From UM-FILTER-49-7 sp964599895 (GTDB taxonomy: Bacteria; Acidobacteriota; Holophagae; Thermotomaculales; Thermotomaculaceae), in NCBI GenBank assembly GCA_964599895.1, contig CAZRHT010000067.1, forward strand, positions 1 through 11,977: 11,977 bases of DNA, in the 5' to 3' direction. Below, one piece after another: positions 1 through 6,709 of the stretch (positions within the stretch are counted from its first letter, which is position 1; each line of letters opens with the position of its first letter). The position numbers and the translations under genes were made by a program. The notes beneath the pieces were generated by a model. The model had not been told where the DNA came from. It saw only the letters and a program-made list of their open reading frames with translations, and did not search any database.

Positions 1-494
1 TTGATAAACCATTTTTCATTGTCTCCCCTGTCCAGAACACCGAGAAAACCATAGGAAGGGCCTTCCTTGACAAACACCGGCGCCCCGCTGAGGCCGATCA
101 CCCGTTCCACACCTTCCAGGATTTTATAAGCCTTGCTTCCAGGGTTGAATCCCATTCTTTTCATATCTTCATCCGGAATCGTTCGAATCCGATGAGGTGT
201 ATACAATTTTTTATAAAATGAAATCACTTCATGGATGGACGCAGGAACCACTTCAATGGAATAGGCGAACCGTTGTCCATTGACCAATGTATGGCCGACA
301 GTACCGGTCTGTCCGCCTTCCCGGAAATCCGGCATTCCCTTTGCGGGCCCTTGAAAAAGCTCGTATACGTCCGCCTCTCCCTTTTGTTCCAACACGGAAA
401 AACGGGAACCGACCCACAGAAGTGCAACTGCGGCAACAGCCACCAGTCCGATACGGAATAGTTTTAAGCCAGTTTCTCGAATGTTAAGATCCAC
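1..494 (-). CDS. Unrecognised membrane-anchored protein at the end of the visible Tad operon (3' end outside window)
   Basis: An open frame of 164 codons runs off the left edge. The GTG start (492-494) overlaps the stop region of the upstream TadE gene and has a GGAG motif about 9 nt before it, so translational coupling is likely; no ATG is available near this point. Residues about 11-29 form one hydrophobic segment (LFRIGLVAVAAVALLWVGS) preceded by basic residues, suggesting an N-in membrane anchor with the rest outside the cytoplasm. The visible soluble part has no motif I can assign: it is not CpaB-like (no SAF-type start) and not a secretin. A stretch around residues 84-96 (ASIHEVISFYKKL) resembles the 'eevi.FY' segments of some small envelope proteins, but only weakly. 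Its place in the operon suggests a pilus-associated role, which is inference. The gene itself is well supported by frame, coupling and anchor; the function is unknown. Confidence 0.75.
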   Translation of the reverse strand, partial: MDLNIRETGLKLFRIGLVAVAAVALLWVGSRFSVLEQKGEADVYELFQGPAKGMPDFREGGQTGTVGHTLVNGQRFAYSIEVVPASIHEVISFYKKLYTPHRIRTIPDEDMKRMGFNPGSKAYKILEGVERVIGLSGAPVFVKEGPSYGFLGVLDRGDNEKWFI

Positions 495-1047
495 TGAATA
501 TGTCTCCAATTTTTGCCGCAAATACTCCCCAGAAACTCTTGTCCCCCAGCTCCTTGTATGACCAGGCGTTGGTGTCCACTACACAGGCAGACGCAATGTT
601 CGTTTTATCGCCAAGGGTTTTTTTCAGATAGGGGCTGACCGTCAGCGAATAGGAAACAGCGTACCCCTTGGTACTGCTAAGAGTATCCATAAGATCCATA
701 AGTGTGGAACCCAAGCCCTCTGAATCATCACTTTCTTCCGCAAGCCCCATGCCATCAGTATACAAACTCATCGCCTGGGCAGATGAAATCTCCGTAACCT
801 GGACCTTTTCCTTATCCAACCTGCCAAAAAAGTACTTCTTGACCTTTGTCTTCAGCTCTTCATCGGTGGATTTCCGATATCCCTTTTCCCATGCTGCAAA
901 CCGGGAAGCAGACACAACCTGTTGTTGCACAAAATACGCTTTGGCAAAGAAAATCAACCCAAAGGCCAGCAACAGGTAAATCGGCAGAAACATGGCAAAC
1001 TCGGTTATTGCCTGTCCCTTTTCATCAGTGAATAATGAATTCGTCAC
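484..1047 (-). CDS. tadE: TadE-like minor pseudopilin
   Basis: A 187-residue protein with a prepilin-type signal near its N terminus: a short charged leader ending at Gly11, then QAITEF, which places Glu at +5 after the glycine, followed by a hydrophobic helix (about 17-34). This is the TadE/TadF pattern: a single-pass pseudopilin cleaved by TadV and needed for Flp pilus assembly. The rest (about 35-187) is a soluble domain ending in IFSGS. The start is GTG (1045-1047), 5 nt after a strong GGGAGG ribosome site; an in-frame stop sits immediately upstream of it, so no longer form is possible. It overlaps the end of the TadG-like gene by 23 nt and its own stop overlaps the GTG of the next gene. 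Length is near the usual TadE size. TadE versus TadF cannot be decided from the sequence alone. Confidence 0.85.
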   Translation of the reverse strand: MTNSLFTDEKGQAITEFAMFLPIYLLLAFGLIFFAKAYFVQQQVVSASRFAAWEKGYRKSTDEELKTKVKKYFFGRLDKEKVQVTEISSAQAMSLYTDGMGLAEESDDSEGLGSTLMDLMDTLSSTKGYAVSYSLTVSPYLKKTLGDKTNIASACVVDTNAWSYKELGDKSFWGVFAAKIGDIFSGS

Positions 1048-2932
1048 TCATACCTCCCAAAGAGCTCAATGCCCCGAGAAAACCGCCGGAACTACCGCCA
1101 CTGGGGCCTTCCCCGGCCTGGTCATTCATGCTGTCCATATTGCCGCTGGTAACACCGTTCGTAATGTCGCTGAGCTTGTCAAACTTCACCAGCCGCACCC
1201 GCCAGCACTGGTTAAACAGATGGGCATCGGCATGGCCTGCTACATAGACTTTTGCCTGTGAAAAATAAATAATCCCTATGGGATTGGGGTTCTTCAGGTA
1301 ATTGCCGGACAATACATGGGGCTTGGGCTTCAGATACACGATTCCAACGAAGTCCTCGTGCTTTTCCCAGAACTCTTTTCCGTCTTCCTTGTCCCTTTTC
1401 AGAAGGTAAGGTTTCGGCTTTTTGTCGTCGGACGTATTTCCCCAGGCCTGTTCCGGTGTCGTGTGGTCAGTCTTTGTGTATTTACAGGACGCCAGTTTGG
1501 TCTCAGTGACTTTGCAGATTTGGATTGCTTTCACATTATGGTTGCTGTCATATTGGAATGGCGCCTGGGGCGAGCCATCATACAACTCTGATTCGTACGT
1601 GGTCATGTAGCAGGAAACACTTCGTATCTTGCAGTCAGAACCCAGCCAATTCAGCATATTCTTGGCGTCGTTGCCAGTTTTCGTCGTACTTGATCCTTCG
1701 CCATAAACCATCTTATCTGTGCCCGGATGCTTCACTATGTCATATCCATAGACGGTTTCTGTTCCCGAATCGGTTTCATATTCTGAGCGGGCTTCGCAGC
1801 GGCTGTCTTCGTCTGGAGTGCTGCACGTGTGAAAGTCGATCACATCACCCAAGTCCATGCTTTGTGCCTCCGATTTTGATCGCTTGGTCTTGATTACTGT
1901 GGTTACAAAAACCGCCTCTTTCAGCTTATCTCGCTTGCTGTAACAGGTGCTACAATTGTCTGACGACTGGTCGTACTCTATATTCCCTGTTTTTCCCTCA
2001 CACATGGACTGGTAGGTTGCCTCCACCACGAGATCATAAATCGCTCCGATCATAGGATAGACAATCCGCAATGCCGGATACGGCATCCACCCCTTAAAAT
2101 AATCCAACGGCGCGTCTCCGTACTCCCCCTGCAAGGTGAGGGCGATTGAAGCGGCTTTAGGCATATTCATGTATCCGTGCTTTGGCAGGTGCTGAACCTT
2201 CAGGTCCCCTTGTCCCGGAACCGCCAGCTTCGCATCATGGGTGGGTTTGCAGAGCGTCTTGAACTCCCGGTCACCATCATCAATAAAAGGCAATTTCAGG
2301 TCCACCAGTGGGATCATGGGGTACAGAAATCCGAAGGTCGCTTCATTGGCAATTCCGATTCGGATAGACTCAATCTGGGCGATGAAGGGAATCACTTTCA
2401 CAATTACCGTTTCGCCGGTTGTCAATGCCTTTTCCAGTGTCCACAATAATCCCTCTCCATCGTCATCCAGCGTGTCCTTTAATATCCCCATGGCTTCATT
2501 GAGTCCCTCATTGATGCCTTTCCCAATGTCCACATAGATTTCCAAGGCGGCACCTACCGCAGCAGTATATGGGATTGCAGATAATACCTTTGCAACATAG
2601 CCCAATGCCTTCAAAATGCCATCCGCAATCTCGTATGTTTTTTCTGTGGATCTGAGCAGGATAATGATGGCCAGAATCTGGCTCTGGGTCACGTTCATCA
2701 TAGCAATGGTATTGTGCCCCCTTGCCATCCAGGTGGCGCCGGATACGGCTACCGCGTCCGCGGCTGTGACCATTCTCATTTTTTTAGACGTTATATCCCC
2801 TGTGTTGATCACCATAAATACAAACAACACCACAAAAAGCAGGGTCAATACCACAAAAACGATGGACTGGCCGCCTTCATTTCGATGGAAGCCATGGATT
2901 CTGTTCAACATTGCGCTCTTTCTTTTGTTCAT
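1025..2932 (-). CDS. tadG: TadG-like Flp pilus assembly protein with long cysteine-bearing ectodomain
   Basis: A 635-residue protein. Residues about 20-45 carry the Tad N-terminal signature: EGGQSIVF followed by a long hydrophobic helix and then INTGDITSKKMRMVTAADA, the 'N.g..... r..lq.aaDaaalaga' pattern of TadG-like proteins. As usual for TadG there is no Glu at +5. The large remaining part should lie outside the cytoplasm and has eleven cysteines, including NCSTC, plus a Gly/Ser-rich tail before the C terminus. I see no DxSxS metal site of a von Willebrand A domain, which many TadG proteins have. I chose the ATG at 2930-2932 because it overlaps the upstream stop as ATGA; a longer frame opens at 2962 and another Met lies 7 codons further in. 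TadG-class assignment is firm for the N terminus only; the ectodomain is unassigned. Confidence 0.8.
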   Translation of the reverse strand: MNKRKSAMLNRIHGFHRNEGGQSIVFVVLTLLFVVLFVFMVINTGDITSKKMRMVTAADAVAVSGATWMARGHNTIAMMNVTQSQILAIIILLRSTEKTYEIADGILKALGYVAKVLSAIPYTAAVGAALEIYVDIGKGINEGLNEAMGILKDTLDDDGEGLLWTLEKALTTGETVIVKVIPFIAQIESIRIGIANEATFGFLYPMIPLVDLKLPFIDDGDREFKTLCKPTHDAKLAVPGQGDLKVQHLPKHGYMNMPKAASIALTLQGEYGDAPLDYFKGWMPYPALRIVYPMIGAIYDLVVEATYQSMCEGKTGNIEYDQSSDNCSTCYSKRDKLKEAVFVTTVIKTKRSKSEAQSMDLGDVIDFHTCSTPDEDSRCEARSEYETDSGTETVYGYDIVKHPGTDKMVYGEGSSTTKTGNDAKNMLNWLGSDCKIRSVSCYMTTYESELYDGSPQAPFQYDSNHNVKAIQICKVTETKLASCKYTKTDHTTPEQAWGNTSDDKKPKPYLLKRDKEDGKEFWEKHEDFVGIVYLKPKPHVLSGNYLKNPNPIGIIYFSQAKVYVAGHADAHLFNQCWRVRLVKFDKLSDITNGVTSGNMDSMNDQAGEGPSGGSSGGFLGALSSLGGMSDEFIIH

Positions 2933-4035
2933 TCTGCTTTCATCTCCACATGCATGGTGCATTCCGCCTGGAGCTTAAACACATATCCGGCTGAAATTCC
3001 TGTATCGTGCTCATTCAGGTTCAAGCTTCCAAACAAATCGTCCAGCTTATTCAGGCCCAGTTTCTCAAAGAGGCTCCAGCCAAATTTTTTCCCCATAAAA
3101 GCGTTGGCGATGGGAATCCCCAGGTGAAACGCATGGATCACCCGGACCGTTACAATTTTCCGTCCGTACGTTTTGTCCTCTTCAATCGGTTTAAAGTCGT
3201 CATCCAGCAATTCGATGTTGGTAAAAAAATAGGAATAAATGTATCTGTCGATCGCAGTGTTCACATAATTTCCAAGGTCGTTGGAACCAAACACACCACC
3301 GATGGCATTAAACACCGATCCGACCGCGCCGGTTACCGCATTCAGTGCGCTGCCGGCCCACTGCAGTGGTTTGAACGACTGTCCGAACACAGTGACCGTG
3401 AACTGATCCATAATGCTGCTTGCATCGGCCGAGATCGGCATACAGGTCAGCCGGGCCGCGTTCCGGATCATGTTCAGTTTTCCTTTCTTGTTCTTGTAAA
3501 TCACTACGCCTTCCGGCTCGTTCTTGTCGTTGCTGTCCTGCTTATCCAGAGAAATGGGGATGATGACCGCTGCCGCACGGACCGCGGAAAACGCGGAATA
3601 GTTTACTACCAGTCGAGCCGTATATATCAAACTCAGTTGCATCATGCAGAGCGTTATAAACAATAGGATTGGAAAAGAAATGATGAATTCAGTCATGGCC
3701 TGACCGTCTTCATCTCCCCCGACATCTTTCAAGCCGCGTTTGGCTTTTCTCGCCGCCTTGAAGGTGCTGAAAAGAATAATCATCAGAACCACGATGCAGG
3801 CAATGCCCAGTATCATGGGACCGGTCATCTGGATCTTGGAAACCTTATCTGTTTCGGAAATCAGCGCTCCGGACGCCAGATCCTGGCCCTGATCAATGGA
3901 CTCAATCGACTGCTCAAACCCTTTTTCCACTACATGGGAACGATAATAGTAGGTCCCCACAACTGCGACAACAGCGATAATGGCAATTATGATAATGTAT
4001 TCAAATGCCGCGCCACCGCTATCCCGCCGCTTCAT
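2929..4035 (-). CDS. Flp-pilin-like/TadE fusion with two prepilin-type signals
   Basis: A 368-residue protein with three hydrophobic segments. Residues 1-13 (MKRRDSG then GAAFEY) form a class III prepilin signal with Glu at +5 and Tyr at +6, followed by a helix at about 14-30. A second helix lies at about 70-92, then a basic stretch (KAARKAKRGLK). A second prepilin-type signal follows at 111-117 (G then QAMTEF, Glu at +5) with a TadE-like helix at about 117-140 and RLVVNYSAFSAVRAA after it. The C-terminal ~210 residues are soluble and TadE-like in size. So a pilin-like module appears joined to a complete TadE. The frame is continuous with no sign of a frameshift. The ATG overlaps the tadV stop as ATGA and the 3' end overlaps the TadG-like start. 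Pilus-assembly role is well supported by motif and context; whether both signals are cut is unknown. Confidence 0.82.
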   Translation of the reverse strand: MKRRDSGGAAFEYIIIIAIIAVVAVVGTYYYRSHVVEKGFEQSIESIDQGQDLASGALISETDKVSKIQMTGPMILGIACIVVLMIILFSTFKAARKAKRGLKDVGGDEDGQAMTEFIISFPILLFITLCMMQLSLIYTARLVVNYSAFSAVRAAAVIIPISLDKQDSNDKNEPEGVVIYKNKKGKLNMIRNAARLTCMPISADASSIMDQFTVTVFGQSFKPLQWAGSALNAVTGAVGSVFNAIGGVFGSNDLGNYVNTAIDRYIYSYFFTNIELLDDDFKPIEEDKTYGRKIVTVRVIHAFHLGIPIANAFMGKKFGWSLFEKLGLNKLDDLFGSLNLNEHDTGISAGYVFKLQAECTMHVEMKAE

Positions 4036-4619
4036 GACACCAACCCGCTTACATTGATAAAATCAAACACACTCACATGGAAATGGAACTCCAGAACCGC
4101 CCAGAGCGTTCCAAGGCAAATGGCAAATCCGAAGGGAATGCGCATGCTGTTTTCAGGATTTAGGGAAATCGGTTCCATACCGGGAAACATCAGGGACAGG
4201 GGGTAAGAGAAAAACACGGAAAAAACGTTGCGCAGCGTCCGAAGGAGTTTGCCCTTCCAGATCACCGCGGCAATGGACATGATACCGCCAATGAGGGCGG
4301 AATAAAAAGACGCGTAGAGTACAAACGGATAACCCATCAGCGCGCCTACGGCCGTCATCAGCTTGACATCACCGCCGCCGAATCCTCCCATCATGAATAC
4401 AAGAAAATAGAGGAGGAACCCCACCAGGAGTCCCACCAGGGAAGCTTTCAGTACCATAAATCCGGAGAAAACCGCAAGCACTACGCCCAGAAGTATCACC
4501 GGGTAGGTAATTTTGTTGTAAATTTTTCCATGGAGAATATCGGTGACTGCGCATATCGACACCACACCATACAACAATACATCCCGCGCAATCTCCAGCC
4601 CCTGTCCCGGAGTCAGCAA
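4032..4619 (-). CDS. tadV: Prepilin peptidase, TadV/CpaA type (family A24)
   Basis: A 195-residue polytopic membrane aspartyl protease that would cleave the prepilin leaders encoded around it, on the cytoplasmic face of the inner membrane. The two family A24 catalytic aspartates are visible: Asp27 in AVTDILHGKIYNKITYP and Asp84 in GFGGGDVKLMTAVGALMG, the GxGDxKL motif. The late RIPFGFAICLG segment also matches the family. There is no N-terminal N-methylation domain, as expected for TadV/CpaA rather than PilD. The start taken is TTG (4617-4619), 1 nt after the upstream pilin stop, with GGAG (overlapping that gene's end) about 6 nt before it; no ATG is present before the first catalytic region. 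The downstream stop overlaps the next ATG. Length is slightly above the usual 150-180 residues. Confidence 0.92.
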   Translation of the reverse strand: MLTPGQGLEIARDVLLYGVVSICAVTDILHGKIYNKITYPVILLGVVLAVFSGFMVLKASLVGLLVGFLLYFLVFMMGGFGGGDVKLMTAVGALMGYPFVLYASFYSALIGGIMSIAAVIWKGKLLRTLRNVFSVFFSYPLSLMFPGMEPISLNPENSMRIPFGFAICLGTLWAVLEFHFHVSVFDFINVSGLVS

Positions 4620-4620
4620 A

Positions 4621-4875
4621 CTATGCTCCGTCTACCACTACCTGCTTATTCAAAGCATTTGTGGACTGCTCAAAGAGACCCTTAATCTTCTTTCCGAAGA
4701 TTTTTACCACCAGGATTACAAAGATGGCGATAAGCACCAGAATAATGATGTACTCCGTCATCCCCTGGCCTTCTTCATCCTCATGAAAACGCTTGAACAA
4801 CGCTTTCACATCTACCTTTTCCGGACTGAAGCCGGCAGGAACCCTTGATCCGAACATCTGCATAAATTTGAACAT
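4621..4875 (-). CDS. flp: Flp-type pilin (probable main pilus subunit)
   Basis: An 84-residue prepilin. A long 36-residue hydrophilic leader ends in EDEEG, followed by QGMTEY and a hydrophobic helix (IIILVLIAIFVILVVKIF). The Glu at +5 and Tyr at +6 after the glycine are the hallmark of the Flp subfamily of type IVb pilins. TadV cleavage would give a mature pilin of about 48 residues with a basic KIFGKKIKG patch and a short C-terminal tail, the usual Flp size. A strong ribosome site (AGGAGG, about 5 nt before the ATG) suits a highly expressed subunit. It follows the first small pilin gene by 37 nt and precedes tadV by 1 nt. Leader length is greater than in most Flp pilins, where 10-25 residues is common. 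Confidence 0.88.
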   Translation of the reverse strand: MFKFMQMFGSRVPAGFSPEKVDVKALFKRFHEDEEGQGMTEYIIILVLIAIFVILVVKIFGKKIKGLFEQSTNALNKQVVVDGA

Positions 4876-4912
4876 TCAAACCTCCTATGGGAAGAACATT
4901 TTTGCCGATCCA

Positions 4913-5083
4913 TCAGGGAAACGGCAGTTGCACAAAAAAACTGACCAATTTAAAATAAAAATCGACCGCATTGATAAAAGTATTAAAAACCCAGTAGATA
5001 GGCACCATCACGAGTACAACGATCAGGATATACTCAGTGTACGCCTGCCCACCATTCTCAGTGAACACTTCGTGTTCTTTCAT
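4913..5083 (-). CDS. Small Flp-pilin-like protein, first gene of the visible Tad operon
   Basis: A 56-residue protein. The leader ends at Gly12, followed by QAYTEY (Glu +5, Tyr +6) and a hydrophobic helix, so it is a class III prepilin like the Flp pilin downstream. The mature part, about 44 residues, is unusually aromatic: WVF, FYF, SFF and LPFP all occur after the helix, and the C terminus stays hydrophobic instead of turning hydrophilic. I chose the ATG at 5081-5083 because AGGGAAGGA sits 4 nt before it; a frame-consistent ATG at 5099-5101 lacks a ribosome site and would add six residues. It is the promoter-proximal gene of the operon. It could be a minor pilin, or a second pilin or anchor subunit; the relative roles of the two small pilins cannot be settled here. 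Confidence 0.8.
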   Translation of the reverse strand: MKEHEVFTENGGQAYTEYILIVVLVMVPIYWVFNTFINAVDFYFKLVSFFVQLPFP

Positions 5084-5126
5084 TTGATCCTTCCCTACCA
5101 TGTTTTAGCGTAAGCTCTATGAATAT

Positions 5127-5154
5127 ACATTATCACGGTTAGGAAAAAAATCAA
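5127..5154 (-). promoter_or_regulatory. Possible promoter for the Tad operon
   Basis: On the minus strand a TTGATT box (5149-5154) stands 16 nt from TAATGT (5127-5132); GATAAT overlaps the latter at 5129-5134. This is a modest sigma-70 match in the right place, about 45 nt before the first pilin start. No sigma-54 GG-N10-GC element was seen. Weak evidence. Confidence 0.3.
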
Positions 5155-5180
5155 CAGGATATGTGTCACATTATGGATTT

Positions 5181-5200
5181 TCTGTTTTCTATGAAACAGA
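5181..5200. promoter_or_regulatory. 20-bp inverted repeat in the divergent intergenic region, possible operator
   Basis: TCTGTTT (5181-5187) and AAACAGA (5194-5200) are perfect 7-bp inverted arms around a 6-nt spacer. The repeat lies between the divergent Tad operon and the threonine aldolase unit, about 40 nt upstream of the aldolase start and next to a weak -10-like TAGATA (5204-5209). There is no T-tract, so a terminator is unlikely. A dimeric regulator site is the simplest reading, but no regulator is encoded in the window. Confidence 0.35.
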
Positions 5201-5240
5201 TTTTAGATAAAGTGAAAGAAACGAAGAGGGAGGGAAGACA

Positions 5241-6287
5241 ATGGCTGGAATCAGTTTTGGCAGTGACAATCATTCCGGTATTCACCCGAAAATGCTGGAG
5301 ATGATGGTAACGGCAAATGTCGGACACGTTATCGCGTACGGAGAGGATCCTTACACAAAGCAGGCGGAATCACTGATAAAGGAACATTTTGGATCAGCGG
5401 CAATGTTTTACCCGGTTTTCAACGGAACCGGGGCAAACGTGCTGTCATTGAAAGCGGCCACCCGGCCCTTTCACTCAATCATCTGCGCTAAAACCGCCCA
5501 CATCAATACGGATGAATGTGGTGCTCCCGAGCATTTTACGGGCTGTAAACTGGAGTCCATTGAGACAGACGATGGAAAGCTCAGACCGGAGGATGTCGCA
5601 CAAAAACTCCAGGGGCGCCATGATGAGCACCACAACCAGCCCAGAATTGTCTCGATCACCCAGGCCACTGAAGTGGGCACTACTTATACGTTGGATGAAC
5701 TTCGAAGACTGGCAGATTATGCTCACAAAAACGGCCTTTTTCTCCACATGGATGGGGCCCGAATCGCCAATGCGGCCGCATTTCTTGATGTGCCGTTTTG
5801 TTCCATCACCACAGACGCCGGTGTGGATCTCCTTTCCTTCGGAGGAACGAAGAACGGGATGATGATGGGAGAATCTGTGATCGTATTGAATCCTGATCTA
5901 AACAGTGAAATGAAGTTTATCCGAAAGCAGGGAATGCAGCTTGCGTCTAAAATGCGGTTTCTTTCCGCCCAGTTCATCGCCTACCTGAAAGATGGACTCT
6001 GGTTGGAGAACGCGCGACACGCGAATAATATGGCCCGTTTGCTTGCGGACCAGGTGCGGGACGTTCCCGGAGTGGAATTGGCCTGGCCGGTTGAAGCCAA
6101 TGGAGTCTTCGCACGAATCCCGAAGGCGATTATTCCAGAATTGCAGGAACAATTCTTTTTCTACGTCTGGGATGAAGAAAAGGGCGTTGTCCGCTGGATG
6201 TGCTCCTTTGATACGGAAGAAAAGCATGTCCGGAACTTCGCCAATGCTGTCCGATCGGTGTGCGAAAAGCACGGAAAGGAGAACTGA
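5241..6287 (+). CDS. ltaE: Low-specificity L-threonine aldolase (PLP-dependent)
   Basis: A 348-residue fold-type I PLP enzyme that cleaves L-threonine or L-allo-threonine to glycine and acetaldehyde in the cytoplasm. Visible family features in order are SDNHSGIHPKML at 8-19, GEDPYTK at 34-40 (equivalent of the 'yGeDp' loop), FNGTGAN at 60-66, the histidine-bearing CAKTAHINTDECGAPE segment at 82-97, HMDGARIANA at 169-178 with the PLP-contacting Asp171, and SFGGTKNG at 199-206 with the PLP-binding Lys204. Length is normal for the family. The start is backed by AGGGAGGG just upstream of the ATG. It is the first gene of a plus-strand unit; the next gene starts 1 nt after its stop. Related beta-eliminating lyases share the fold, so substrate preference is inferred from family. 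Confidence 0.93.
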   Translation: MAGISFGSDNHSGIHPKMLEMMVTANVGHVIAYGEDPYTKQAESLIKEHFGSAAMFYPVFNGTGANVLSLKAATRPFHSIICAKTAHINTDECGAPEHFTGCKLESIETDDGKLRPEDVAQKLQGRHDEHHNQPRIVSITQATEVGTTYTLDELRRLADYAHKNGLFLHMDGARIANAAAFLDVPFCSITTDAGVDLLSFGGTKNGMMMGESVIVLNPDLNSEMKFIRKQGMQLASKMRFLSAQFIAYLKDGLWLENARHANNMARLLADQVRDVPGVELAWPVEANGVFARIPKAIIPELQEQFFFYVWDEEKGVVRWMCSFDTEEKHVRNFANAVRSVCEKHGKEN

Positions 6288-6288
6288 A

Positions 6289-6669
6289 ATGTCCGGACTT
6301 TTTGTGTACTACCCCAACTGTGGAACCTGCAGAAAAGCCCTGAAATGGCTGGAGGAAAACGATGTTCAAATTGAAAAACGAAACATAGTTGAAAATTCAC
6401 CAACAAGGGCAGAATTGGAGAAGTGGCACGCTGCCAGCGGACTGCCCATCCGCAAACTCTTCAACACCAGCGGGAAAAAGTATCGGGAGCTGGACCTGAA
6501 GAGAACAGTCAGGAGCACCCCGGACGCCGAACTACTGAGTATTCTCGCCACAGACGGTATGCTGGTAAAAAGACCGATTATGGTTACTGAGGAAGGACGC
6601 ACTCTCTTTGGCTTCAATGAAACTGAATGGAGTTCCCTGTTGAAAGATTCCGAAAACTACACAGGTTAA
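6289..6669 (+). CDS. Spx/ArsC-family thioredoxin-fold protein
   Basis: A 126-residue cytosolic protein of the arsenate reductase-like (ArsC/Spx/YffB) family. Residues 7-16 (YYPNCGTCRK) carry a CxxC pair, Cys11 and Cys14, at the expected N-terminal position. LFNTSGKKYREL at 58-69 and KRPIMV at 94-99, which includes the cis-proline element, are family motifs. The CxxC pattern is seen in Spx/MgsR-like and YffB-like members and differs from the single-Cys ArsC of plasmid R773, so genuine arsenate reduction is not implied; no ars genes are nearby. AAGGAG lies about 8 nt before the ATG and the gene begins 1 nt after the aldolase stop, so the two are cotranscribed and coupled. It could be a redox regulator or a thiol reductase; the sequence does not decide. 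Confidence 0.85.
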   Translation: MSGLFVYYPNCGTCRKALKWLEENDVQIEKRNIVENSPTRAELEKWHAASGLPIRKLFNTSGKKYRELDLKRTVRSTPDAELLSILATDGMLVKRPIMVTEEGRTLFGFNETEWSSLLKDSENYTG

Positions 6670-6671
6670 AC

Positions 6672-6685
6672 GTCGTATAATCGAC
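6672..6685 (+). promoter_or_regulatory. Consensus -10-like TATAAT inside a short palindrome before the first DUF3857 gene
   Basis: In the 40-nt gap upstream of the DUF3857 gene, a perfect TATAAT (6676-6681) is flanked by GTCG and CGAC arms. No -35 element is found at 16-18 nt; the nearest TTGAAA is 30 nt away. It may be an internal, activator-dependent promoter, or chance. The downstream gene may simply be cotranscribed with the aldolase. Confidence 0.25.
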
Positions 6686-6709
6686 ATGAATTGTATCTTT
6701 GGAGGTTCC

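Noticed and set aside
1..120. GLSGAPVF in the edge protein (about residues 134-141), like the GxSGxP active site of trypsin-type serine proteases
   Set aside because: There is no recognisable catalytic His or Asp context upstream, and only about 100 residues lie between the membrane anchor and this motif.
1950..1964. NCSTC in the TadG-like protein as a c-type heme site
   Set aside because: The residue after CxxC is Tyr, not His, so it is not a CXXCH heme-binding motif.
5898..6272. Long reading frames antisense to the threonine aldolase gene, such as this 124-codon one
   Set aside because: The sense strand has clear enzyme motifs throughout, and the antisense frames show no family features or ribosome sites.
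6289..6669. Arsenic-resistance gene arsC
   Set aside because: The CxxC site and YRELDL-type segment fit Spx/YffB-like members, and no other arsenic genes are present.
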